NCBI GenBank assembly: GCA_917880885.1
Contig: OU862921.1
Location: 54,642,912-54,706,911 of the forward strand
DNA from: Limnephilus marmoratus
Lineage: Eukaryota > Arthropoda > Insecta > Trichoptera > Limnephilidae
Length of the DNA stretch: 64,000 nucleotides
Direction of reading: 5' to 3'
A program made the position numbers and the translations under genes. Below, one piece after another: positions 45,016 through 54,040 of this stretch (position 1 is the first letter of the stretch; every line of letters starts with the position of its first letter). The notes under the pieces were generated by a model. The model made no database searches, was not told where the DNA came from, and saw only the letters and a list, made by a program, of their open reading frames with translations.

Positions 45016-45052
45016 GCCTGTCTCAACACAGGTATTCCCTAGTGAGACAGGC
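45016..45052 (+). other. Conserved 3'-UTR hairpin of the second CR1-like element
   Basis: GCCTGTCTC (45016-45024) pairs with GAGACAGGC (45044-45052). The loop AACACAGGTATTCCCTAGT matches the loop of the hairpin at 39045-39080, while the stem bases differ and still pair. It lies about 30 bp before the tail repeats. Confidence 0.75.
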
Positions 45053-45117
45053 ATCGAATAATGTTATGTAAACATACCTTTTATAGATAAATAAATAAAT
45101 AAATAAATAAATGCATA

Positions 45118-45660
45118 AAAAAAAAGAAAAAAAATACCTACATGTTCAAGTTTAATTAGAAGAAGCTCATGATCAACATTGTCGAATGCTTTTGAGAAGT
45201 CGAGAAAGATACCTACGGTTTTTTTTACTAACATTAATATTTTCTGGAATTTTGTTCAAAAAATTGAATACTGCCTGTGTTGTTGAACGGCCTTTACGGA
45301 ATCCAAATTGTTGTGGACATATTATCTCAAAGTTTTCGAGAAAGTTATAAATGCGATTGTACATGGCTCTTTCAAATATTTTTGAAAAGTTTGATAATAA
45401 GGATATCGGTCTGTAGTTTGAGATTTCCTGTTTAGGACCCTTCTTATACAAAGGTACAATAATAGATTGTTTTAATTGTTCTGGGAAGGTTCCTGATTCG
45501 AAAGATTTGTTAATTAATATTTCCAACGGGTAACTTAACGCTTCTGCACATGCTTTTATAATTTTTATAGGGATTTTGTCAGTGCCGACACTGCTTTTAT
45601 TTTTCAGTTTTACGATATGCGCGCAATATAACACGCAATTTAACAATATCGATATTTTTA
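45118..45660 (-). mobile_element. Jockey-type RT fragment, truncated at both ends
   Basis: Minus-strand reading: KLKNKSSVGTDKIPIKIIKA, LEILINKSFESGTFPEQLKQ, YKKGPKQEISNYRPISLLSN, QQFGFRKGRSTTQAVFNFLN. After a one-base slip comes a motif A region (FLDFSKAFDNVDHELLLIKL) ending at about 45145. The downstream RT is missing: the CR1-like element's tail is adjacent. The upstream end at about 45660 lies close to the start of the long-TIR transposon. Confidence 0.8.
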
Positions 45661-45689
45661 CTCTTATATTCTTTCTCACTTAAGCTAAA

Positions 45690-46085
45690 AATAGGATATA
45701 TCCGCTAAATGAAACCGAATAAGCTGAAAATTTCTGTAAACCTTTATTTTTGTAATCTGCATGTTGTCTCAAAAGTCTCATAAGGTAACGTGTGAGCGTC
45801 TTTGGATATTCAAGGTCAAAGGTCACGAAAATCAGTTTTTTGGAAATATCTCGCTTCCTTTGCCTCGATTTGTATTTGCATTCAATATAAAAGTTGTAGA
45901 GTATAAAATTCTCTACAAATTTTGACTACAATAATTTTTTATACGCTTAACCATTTTTAAGATTGAGCGCGAAGAGTGCGGAGGGCTCAGCCGTACATGC
46001 CAGGGCGCAAGGTCATTGGAGAATTCCAGTTCATAGGACGGTTTTTTAACTTAATTATTCGTTAAATATTAGTTAATTAACTATT
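45690..46085 (+). repeat. Left long terminal inverted repeat
   Basis: Complementary to 48215-48610 over nearly its whole length with scattered substitutions and small indels. It contains the internal words ATTGAGCGCGAAGAGTGCGG and GTACATGCCAGGGCGCAAGG, which have counterparts in the right repeat. Confidence 0.85.
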
Positions 46086-46334
46086 TAATATATTTTATTT
46101 ATAAGTATTAGTTATAAATCAAAGAGTCATTTAATACTACTTGCCTTTATCATATAAAAAATAAAGTAATTAAGTGATTTTTTTTTAAATATCTCATTAA
46201 AGAGAATTGCACTTTAAGTAGGAAAGAAATTAAGAAAACATTTTTTAATAATATTTTTATTTAGCAATCATATATAATTAAATTTGTACAATCTAAGCTG
46301 AAGTTTGGGTCGATTTTTTTTTACTTTAGTTATT

Positions 46335-47930
46335 AGTTAGCCAGTATGAGAGTTAGTTTTCTTTTTCTTCATCGCCTTCTTCTTACGGTCGCTCAACAAT
46401 TTAAGAGTCATTATCATCGTCCTCCTCGTTATCAATGACATCCATCTCCAAACCTTCAAAAACTTTAGTGTCATGTGCGATTTCTTCGTCGAGATCATGT
46501 TGATACGTTGAAGCGTTGAGACATTCATGTCCATTATATTGGCCACAAGCTAACGAACATTGCAACCCTGATTTTCAGCATCCACAGCGAGAACCAATTC
46601 GTGCAGTTACAGAACATTGTAATATGCAGTTCATCAGGGTACCTAGCATGGTCGATCGACATAGGTTTTATCAAAAATGTCGGTAACTTGTCATCGCTCC
46701 CGAGCACGACTGCAGGCAGCTAACGAACAAATAACAGTTCACAACGACTAAGGGTTCCTATTTAATTTGACGTGAACTATTATTTGTTCGTTAGCTGCCT
46801 ACAGTCATGCTCGGGAGCCATCACAAGTTACCGACATTTTCGATAAAACCTATATCGATCGACCATGCTAGGTACCCTGGTGCAGGTGGTAATAATATTT
46901 TTATCGGTTCCAGGGCTTCATTTTGCAGCACTCAACCCCATCCCAGGGGTTCTAAATAATTTCCTAACCAAGTTTAAATTTGGTAGTAGACACGATTGAT
47001 ATGTTGGTGAACTGCTGCATTCGTTGGTGGAAGAGTTGAAAACTGCACAGGTTTATTTCATTTTAATAGACTTAATGAACTGTATGTAGCGAAGATGTTC
47101 TCAGATTTTGGAGTATTATATACTGCTAAAAAAATGTGTGATCTATTTTCGAATGATATTTGCACAGGACAGTTATCTTGTTGAAATATTTGAGCCAGTA
47201 TATCCAAATCGGGTAGTTTCTCTAAAGTTTTGAAGACAGATTTTTTCCTTTCCTAAAAAGAGCAGAAGTCGTGTCACGGCTACTAAACGCATATAAGAAT
47301 AAAATGTTTTCTTTACAACGGGGATATTCATCAAAACTTTTAGTGAAGTGTATTTAAAACAATTAACAAATCAATATATTTTCCTATTATGACGGCAGTC
47401 CTTTAACGGCAGTTCTGGTTCTGATCACTTGGTACATACACCGTAGGGATATCTTTAAGCTCTGATAATGTAAATTGGGAATTTTCATGATATTCTATAT
47501 AGATAAAAATCTTTTTCATTGCTTTTTAAGTGACTTGACCATCTTGACGAGGCTTTCTTATTACAGCTGGTATTGGCTTTAAAAAATACTGTAGCAAGCA
47601 GGAAACGTGAAATTTTACTATCTAAATAATCGTTTTGATCTTCTGCTCTTTTCATAACATTGACTTTGAATTCGAGACTGCTTACTTTACTAGTGCGTTT
47701 GTACTTTCACCTCTGCTGCTTTATTAGCTGCTTCGCCACGAAATAAGCATAATTCTTTGAAATCAAATACTTCATTTCTTTTATTGCGAGGCACGCTTGG
47801 TGATGTTAAAGGTTCATTCGCTTCGAGGCGTTGTTGTTTCGATTCTCTGATAGAATTTTTACTATTGTACACTTTTCGACAGCTCCACGGTATCGCTTCG
47901 AAGTAAATAAGCATACACTTCACCACTAAA
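46335..47930 (-). pseudogene. Transposase-like protein remnant with RDTTSALF and Cys-rich motifs
   Basis: On the minus strand, 47926-47690 encodes NEPLTSPSVPRNKRNEVFDF and KELCLFRGEAANKAAEVKVQ. After a stretch of unassigned sequence, 47290-46890 reads SRDTTSALFRKGKKSVFKTL, EKLPDLDILAQIF, FLAVYNTPKSENIFATY, FSTLPPTNAAVHQHINRVYY and finally LLPPAP. Beyond the fold-back insertion a Cys-rich tail appears near 46610-46540 (SRCGC, a stop, KSGLQCSLACGQYNGHEC). This order (HAFxxxDTTSALFxKGK, LPPTxxAxxQHIxRVYxQ, PPAP, then a CXC-like Cys cluster) resembles a group of uncharacterised proteins common in insect and cnidarian genomes. I cannot name the superfamily with confidence. Several stops and frameshifts are present. 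Confidence 0.55.
46635..46879. mobile_element. Fold-back MITE with ~105-bp inverted arms
   Basis: CAGGGTACCTAGCATGGTCG at 46635 is matched by CGACCATGCTAGGTACCCTG ending at 46879. The two arms are complementary over about 105 bp with few mismatches, separated by roughly 40 bp. It has no coding capacity. It interrupts the coding remnant of the long-TIR transposon between LLPPAP and PDELH. No clear target duplication. Confidence 0.88.
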
Positions 47931-48214
47931 AATTACACATCTACAGGATCTGCCGGATCTGCCCTGATGATGGACACTGCAACGATGTTCGAAACGTTAG
48001 CTAAAGAAGAAGGTAGCGCAACACGGCATAACACCCCAAAAACAAATAACGAAAATGCTTTTGGCATTTTCGTAAAAATCTTAAAACGTATCAAACATAC
48101 AAGTGGTTCAAACAAAGCAACATTGTTTCATTTGTTATAATTAAAATATATTAAAAATAATTCACTTAATAACTCAATGACTATTTGATTCATAGGTAAT
48201 ATCTATAAAATAGT

Positions 48215-48610
48215 TAATTAACTACATAATATTGAACGAAAAATTAAGTTAAAAAACTGTACTACGAACTGGGATACGCCATTGACCTTGCGCCATAGGA
48301 TGTACGGCTTCGCGCTCCAGACTCCTCGCGCTCAATATTAAAAACGGTTAAGCGTATAAAAAACTATTTCAGACAAAATTTATAGAGAATTTTATACTCT
48401 ACAACTTTTATATGGAATGCAAATACGAATCGAGGCAAAGGAAGCGAGATATTTCCAAAAAACTGATTTTCGTGACCTTTGACCTTGAATATCCAAAGAC
48501 GCTTACACGTTACCGTATGAGACTTTTGAGACAACATGTAGAATACCAAAATAAAGGTATACACAAATTTTTAGCTTATTACGTTTCATTTAGGAGTGAA
48601 ATCCTTATTT
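48215..48610 (-). repeat. Right long terminal inverted repeat
   Basis: Inverted partner of the left repeat. An open plus-strand frame at 48412-48672 lies wholly or partly within it and has no coding signature of its own. Confidence 0.85.
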
Positions 48611-48849
48611 TACTGGACTATGTTGTGAAATACCGATACGAAGTCAAGCGTACGACCACAAAAGTTAATTAAATTAATGCACAGCTATAGAAAAGGCACA
48701 GCATGAGCATCTCCTGTCCCCATCCCATCTTCCTCTGCCTCTTGCCCTTTCCTATTCCTTCTTCCTTCTAATAATATACTTACATTTATATATTTTTGTT
48801 AATTTCATTTTCATGTAATGGTTATAACCAATTAAAATACAAATAATAT
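48611..48849. other. Short non-coding spacer, likely 3' UTR of the next element
   Basis: A pyrimidine-rich stretch (CTTCCTCTGCCTCTTGCCC) and AT-rich sequence between the long-TIR transposon and the Jockey-type element reading leftwards. Confidence 0.35.
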
Positions 48850-50590
48850 AAAAGTACATACAGAAGAGAACTATAAGTAGCTTGAAGATGGATTTAAAAA
48901 GATTTTAAAAAACCACATTGCGTAACGACTGCCGAAAGTCATTTAGGCTTACACCAAAAAATTCAATGCTTTGATTTGCGTTGACAAGTCTCGACATTCT
49001 GGATAAAGGAGAATGATATCCATAATTAGTAGAATGTTGATTGAGGAACAGCAATTCATTATTTCGGAGTCTACGGGAAGGAATGTTGAACTGGATGAGT
49101 TGTAACAAAGCAGGTGTGTCAGTAATACTGTTGATAATTTTGAAAATGCATATTAAATCAGAGTCCTTTCTACGTTTTTCTAAAGAGGAAATGTTTAAAG
49201 TTTGTTCAATTTCATCATACGAGTATTCTCCTCTTTCAAGTCCTAACCTCCAAGCAATTCCTAGTATGAAGCGATGTTGTACAGATTCGATGTAACAAAT
49301 GTGGATAGCATAAAAAGCAGACCAAATGACAATAGCATATTCAAGGTGAGGGCAGACCAGCGAACAGTAAAGAGTAAAGTGTATTTATTTGTTTTAAGTC
49401 AGAGGTAATTCTATGAATGAAGCCGAGTAGTTTAAGTGATTTGTTTACGATGTTATTAATGTGATCCCGGAAAGAAAGTTTACAATCCAGAGTGACCCCA
49501 AGGTCCTTGATAGATGTGACAGTAGAGAGACAAACATTATTTAGTTTACAATCAAACTGAATAGGTTTTTTGGTTCTATAAAAGGACAAAATTTTTGCAT
49601 TTATCAACATTAAGTTCCATGCAGTTAATTTTGCACCAATCATTAAATGAATCAATATCAAGTTGAAAAAGTAAACATTCAAGATGGGATTTAATTATCT
49701 TAAGAATCTTATTGTCATCGGCAAAAAGCCAAAAACGTGTGTGAGAAAAACTTTAATGATATCGTTAATAAAAAGGTTAAAAAGAAGCGGGGCCAAAAGG
49801 GGCTTCTTGCGGAACGCCGGAAGTTACATCAATGTTAAAGGATTCAAAGTTATTTATTTTAACTCTTTGTTTTCTATTACTCAAGTAAGAGTGAAAGAAT
49901 GATAACAATGGGTCTCTAATGCCTATAGCTTAAAGTTTGGCCATGAGAATACGGTGATTAACTTTGTCGAAGGCTTTGGAGAAGTCAGTGTAGAGGACAT
50001 CAACCTGAGTGTTGTCTTCTAAGGCTTTAAGAATGGTATTTATAAAGGACAGTAAATTAGTTGTTGTAGATTTCGCCAATCTAAATCCATGCTGTTCCTC
50101 AATCAGAACATTTTTGAAAATAGGAGTGATTTTCTTTGTAATTATCGACTCAAATATTTTTGGAATATTAGATATAATTGATATTGGTCTGTAATTTCCA
50201 ATATTTGACTTGTTTCCAGACTTAAAAATGGGTCGTATAAATGAAATTTTCCATGAGTCAGCAAATGTTCCGGTTGAGAGTGATAAATTGTACAACATAC
50301 AAATTGGGTTAGATAATGAACATTTACATTTTTTTAGCAAGATTTCTGAAATGCCATCAGGTCCGGTTCTTTTTTTGGTAGAAAGATTATTTAAGGATTG
50401 GTTAACCTCTGCAAGTGAAATTTGGCAATCATTCAAGTCAATGTTACAGTCATAGTTAAGTGGAGGGATGGTGCATGAAGCACCAGAATATACAGAGGAA
50501 AAGTGTTTAGCAAAAAGGTTGACGATGTCGTGACCATTTGTAGCGTGAGTTTCATAATAATTATTAGCATAAGAAACTGTTTTGGCTTAC
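48850..50590 (-). mobile_element. Jockey-type retrotransposon, whole RT domain, 5' truncated
   Basis: The minus strand starts at about 50590 with the pre-RT linker (SVYSGASCTIPPLNYDCNID). It continues with TKKRTGPDGISEILLKK, FKSGNKSNIGNYRPISIISN, EQHGFRLAKSTTTNLLSFIN and YTDFSKAFDKVNHRILMAKL (A). A stop then frame changes follow through TSGVPQEAPFGPASF (B, shifted) and LFADDNKILK (C). Next come STVTSIKDLGVTLDCKLSFR, IHRITSDLKQINTLY and a C-terminus RLVNANQSIEFFGVSLNDFR ending near 48908. At least three disruptions. In family terms it is closer to the 39236-40530 copy than to the CR1-like elements. Confidence 0.85.
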
Positions 50591-50599
50591 CTCATTTTT

Positions 50600-51283
50600 A
50601 ACCGCTTCATTTTTAACATCCTGTATAAAACTGCTGTTTGTTTCTTACAATAAATAAATTAATAAATAATCATCTCAACATGAACATCACTAAATGTTAT
50701 ATGATTACCTTCACTGGAATAGAAATAAAATTAATTTTGAAGGGTTACTCAAATTGGTGCTCTAGGTGTTCTACTTGACAAAACATACATTTGAGGCGCA
50801 TATTAATTATTGTGAAGAAAGTCCTTAGAATGTTAGGATTCTTATTCCGTTTGGAAAATAATTCAAGAACATTCAAACACTTCAAATATTGTATTTTTCA
50901 TATGTTCGCAGTCATCTTGAATTCGCTTCTCAAATATGGAATCCTCAATATAATATTTATATTAAACGCATTGAAGCCATCCAAAGAAAATATGTCCATC
51001 ATTTAAATTTCAAATTTAATATATAAACAGCTCGATGGACCTTTATGGACCTAAATCATTAAAATTAGAAGAGACTCCGCAGATATATCTTCATAAAAAA
51101 TTATCAATGATTTTATTGATTGTTCCCCTTTTTTTGGCTGACATTAATTTTAGAGTCCTAGGCGTAAGAACCAGAGAAAAATCACTTTTCATCTTCAAAA
51201 ATGTTCTACTAATCTCAGACAAAATGCTTTTATATTCAGAGCACGCAATGTGTTTGATAAGAATTTGAATAATGTAGACATAA
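50600..51283 (+). mobile_element. Jockey-type retrotransposon C-terminal fragment
   Basis: Plus-strand pieces in shifting frames: MNITKCYMITFTGIEIKL near 50680 (the region after motif C), MLGFLFRLENNSRTFKHFKY near 50830, then words equivalent to FEFASQIWNPQYNIYIKRIE, and at 51080-51280 INDFIDCSPF, SLFIFKNVLLISDKMLLY. It aligns in order with the C-terminal half of the fragment at 435-1486 (IDCPALLSSI; SLRQNSFLLR). It ends at 51283, where R1-clade sequence begins abruptly. Confidence 0.75.
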
Positions 51284-53168
51284 TGTGTCCGCAATACTTT
51301 TATTCAATATTATTATTGCCGCCTTGACTGGGCAGTCCACACTTGTTTTTTGAAAAATGGGTCCATTGTACGATGATTTATTAATTTTTCCCGTATTTCC
51401 TGTATACGGTTCCTGTATGATGACTATATCTATTTTCCTGTTAATCGCGTTTTGTAAAAAGTTGACGGTAGCAGCTTCGCACCTCTGTAGGTTTGCCTGC
51501 GCAAACTTAATTACCATAGTCAATCAAGGTCCTATATTTCTCTACGTTCCTTTTGAAGATAGGACAATCCATTGATTGGGCCATGTGGTTTGTTGGTTTT
51601 GTTAGTTTTTCAGCAGATCACACCTGTATTTGGGGCTTGGCATGTTTGTACTTTGTGGTCTCCACCACAGCGCCAGCATACTTCCTTGTTCTTACAGTGA
51701 GCTATCGTGTGGCCATATCCCAAGCACTTTTGGAATTGAAAGGTACTCACTGACGCCGGCTTATAATATCCGATGTTTAGCACCTTTTTGTCGATTATAT
51801 ATTGCCATACATGTGGCGCTACCGCTATCACCGCACATTTGCGGGTCGCATCCTTTATGAAGGGGATTTTGTGAATTAATTCTATAACATCTCCGGGTTG
51901 ACGCTCTCCCAAGAAAGAGGCAAACCCGCTATTTTGATTTATTATTGCCGTAACAATTTCCTTTTCCGTTAAATCGGCACCAATTCCTTTTATGAGTCTG
52001 GGTTGAAGTTTAACCCCCTTTTGGCTCTGCAGATGTTCCATTTTGGACACTTCGGTCGAAAATTTCTTGCATTGCTCTTCTGTGTCGCATTGAACGTAGA
52101 CTCTATTGTTGGCCAACTTTTTTATCTTTTTTATGCCAATCCCTAAGGTTGTGACGTTTATATTTTCTTTAATGGTTTTTTCTAGAGTCTCGCTTGCTAT
52201 GGGAGATTTCCCTGGGACGACTATTGAGTACATTTCTCTACAGGGGCAATAGTATCCGGAGAGCTTTCTGAATTCGGTGCGTGTGCTGTGGGGGACTGTC
52301 TGGATCCACTTTTTCTACTTGTTGCATCTGCATAACTAGTGGAGGGCTTGTTATTCTCCACATCCGATCCATGGACTGTCGTTTCGTTATTGTCGTACTT
52401 TTTGAGTGGCGATCATTACTAATTGTTCCGTGTGGCGCTTTTCCTATTCATACAGTTCCTTTACATGTTCCGCTTTGAGGATCAGCATTTCTTCTCTCAA
52501 TTTATGGTAATCTCTGGCTTCTCCTCCTGGATCCACTTGAGCAGCTGTTAATGTTGCCATTTCTTTGGCATTTTCAACCATTTTATCTATTGCTGCGGTC
52601 ACAGCGGCTTTGATGTTCCCACGGAAGCTAAGGCCTTCTTGGCAGAGTTTGCTTGCTCCAAGGTGTTTTGGAAAATGAGCTCCATAGCTTCGTTGCTTGC
52701 TGACACAGTCTCCGCCTCTGGGAAAATCTTGTCTGGCTCAGACTCTTTGAAAGCCGGTACCATAATTGGAGGATGTGGCGAAGATCCTATGCAGTCATTA
52801 AACATTACAGGAGTTCTTTGCATCTTTGATGGTTGCTGGTTTCCGTCCGATAGTATTTAGTACAGAACAGAATGAGGTACAAGATGATAAAAATAGTAAA
52901 AGATGCAGCGTGTTGGCGTGGAAATACAACAATTTAATTGTTCAGGGCGACGTCGCACGGCGAAGACAAAAAATAAAATTAAAAAATCGCTAATTTGGGC
53001 GCAACGATTTTGTGCAACGTGAATGAAAACGTTTAAAGCACTATTTAATTTTTATGCAAATCTGTTGAAACGTTGAGAGATATTATTTAAACTTAATCGC
53101 AGTCGAAACTTCTTTAAACTTTTGAAATCTTTGTAAGAACTCACCGCTTGGCTCGCGAAAGAACACTG
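51284..53168 (-). mobile_element. R1-clade telomeric retrotransposon, copy B (5' part only)
   Basis: This covers the 5' UTR (53168 to about 52830), a frameshifted ORF1 and the first ~75 codons of ORF2. It is over 90% like copy A by eye (for example CGATGATTTATTAATTTTTC at 51371 and 61846). Its 5' end abuts TTAGG repeats at 53169. Its downstream end is cut at 51284 (equivalent to about 61759 in copy A) inside the endonuclease. Because non-LTR elements are normally truncated at the 5' end, loss of the 3' part implies later deletion or recombination. Confidence 0.9.
51535..52823 (-). pseudogene. R1-clade ORF1 (copy B), with intact CCHC knuckles
   Basis: The Gag-like protein starts MQRTPVMFNDCIGSSPHPPI at 52823, runs to about 52600, and slips frame through a coiled-coil section. 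It is open again from 52233 with MYSIVVPGKSPIASETLEKT, LGIGIKKIKKLANNRVYVQC and HLQSQKGVKLQPRLIKGIGA. The end has two zinc knuckles, CLGYGHTIAHC and CWRCGGDHKVQTC. After a short gap it ends KRNVEKYRTLIDYGN with its stop overlapping the ORF2 start. In this copy the second knuckle is intact, whereas copy A has TAG in place of its Trp codon. Role: RNA binding and targeting to telomeres. Confidence 0.82.
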
Positions 53169-53264
53169 GTTAGGTTAGGTTAGGTTGATTAGGTTAGGTT
53201 AGGTTAGGTTAGGTTAGGTTAGGTTAGGTTAGGTTAGGTTAGGTTAGGTTATGTTAGGTTAGGT
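53169..53264 (+). repeat. Interstitial TTAGG telomere repeat tract
   Basis: About nineteen TTAGG units with two variants (TTGATTAGG near 53185 and TTATGTTAGG near 53250). It lies between the 5' end of R1-clade copy B and the hairpin-rich interval, and has the same orientation as the terminal array. Confidence 0.97.
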
Positions 53265-54040
53265 AAGTGTAACAGACGTATCAGCGTCGCCACAAGACTG
53301 AAAAATAGTACCGGGTCTCAGTGCACGAACAGGATGAAAAATGAAAAAATAATAATGCTACTGACCTCCCGTGCACCCAGTGCCTGATGAGTTGAGGACA
53401 CTGGATGTGCCTAATCCTCTACCCAGTCCTGGTGCGTGGCGGTTGCCTGAAGTAGGGCCGGCTTTCTAGAAGAGACTGATGGCACCAGGAGCAAAGCCTA
53501 GGCAGAGGTCGGCGGGGAGGCAGCGGTGATAATAAACTTTTCCCAGTAGGAAATAAGAACACGAGTTGACGTTGATGGAAGAACTGATTTATTATGAGAA
53601 ATGGCCGGGTTTATATACCCGATTTCCGTGACAAAACCGGTCACGTGGTACACTTTTAGGGTGGGAGGTTTTACCTAGCCCTTTGTGTATAAAAGGTGTG
53701 CCTTGCTGTGGGCCACCCATTTCGGCAACTATTTGCTCGAAAGTGGCTGTCTAAATTTAGTTTTTACAAATAATTATACAGGTCAGGTTAATGTATTTAC
53801 AATGTTTTCCTTAAAACTAAAGTGGTTCTACGGATATTCTCTATCCGTAGAATTTTTGTTTGCTGAGTTTGGGTTGATTTTAAGGAAGTTTGACTTTTTG
53901 TCGGTAGGTATTTACGTTTCTAAAGGGAATCTGAAGAGTTACAAAGAAGTTAATATTTTTCCCAGGTCCCCCGTAAGCTTGGCTATCGAAACCTTTTGGT
54001 TCCGTCGCCTTACGAGGTCCTGGGATTTTTAAAATGGAGA
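53265..54040. other. Unidentified hairpin-rich DNA, left part
   Basis: No known gene or element is recognised. Several strong stems occur: 53598-53626 (GAAAT..CCGGGT pairing ACCCG-ATTTC), 53627-53645 (CGTGAC/GTCACG), 53826-53852 (perfect 11-bp stem TTCTACGGATA/TATCCGTAGAA) and 53961-54024 (CCCAGG..CGTAAG pairing CTTACGAGGTCCTGGG with an inner GAAACC/GGTTCC stem). A TATAAAAGGTGTG word lies at 53690. A short open frame at 53685-54032 shows no family features. A CR1-like element separates it from the right part (57106-57853). Confidence 0.5.

Larger units (their letters stand above)
41580..45113 (+). mobile_element. CR1-like non-LTR retrotransposon, 5' truncated in ORF1
   Basis: The plus strand begins with the end of an ORF1 (FP25K-like tail: YVWYKDGKIMMRRLTNEK, stop near 41750). 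Then comes ORF2 (from ATG at 41808) with endonuclease and RT, and a 3' UTR with a hairpin (45016-45052) and an (ATAA)n tail at about 45083-45112. The layout is the same as 34641-39235, with different nucleotide sequence. ORF2 has only two visible lesions: one stop at 41863 and one single-base loss near 42905. Confidence 0.88.
45690..48610 (-). mobile_element. DNA transposon with ~390-bp terminal inverted repeats, superfamily uncertain
   Basis: The segments 45690-46085 and 48215-48610 are inverted copies of each other. Shared words include CTAAATGAAAC / GTTTCATTTAG, TTTTGAGACAACATG, AAAACTGATTTTCGTGACCT with TTGACCTTGAATATCC, and GGAAGCGAGATATTTCC. Between them the minus strand carries disrupted coding remains (46335-47930) and a separate fold-back insertion (46635-46879). 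Near-terminal sequence includes (T)AGGAT. The exact ends and the target duplication could not be fixed by eye. The combination of long inverted repeats with this coding content does not match hAT, mariner or Harbinger. Confidence 0.75.

Noticed and set aside
48412..48672. Plus-strand 86-residue protein
   Set aside because: Lies within the right terminal inverted repeat; its counterpart in the left repeat is not open.
53265..54040. Solo LTR of an LTR retrotransposon
   Set aside because: A TATAAAAGG word and a similar length suggested it, but no TG..CA ends, primer-binding site or target duplication could be found.
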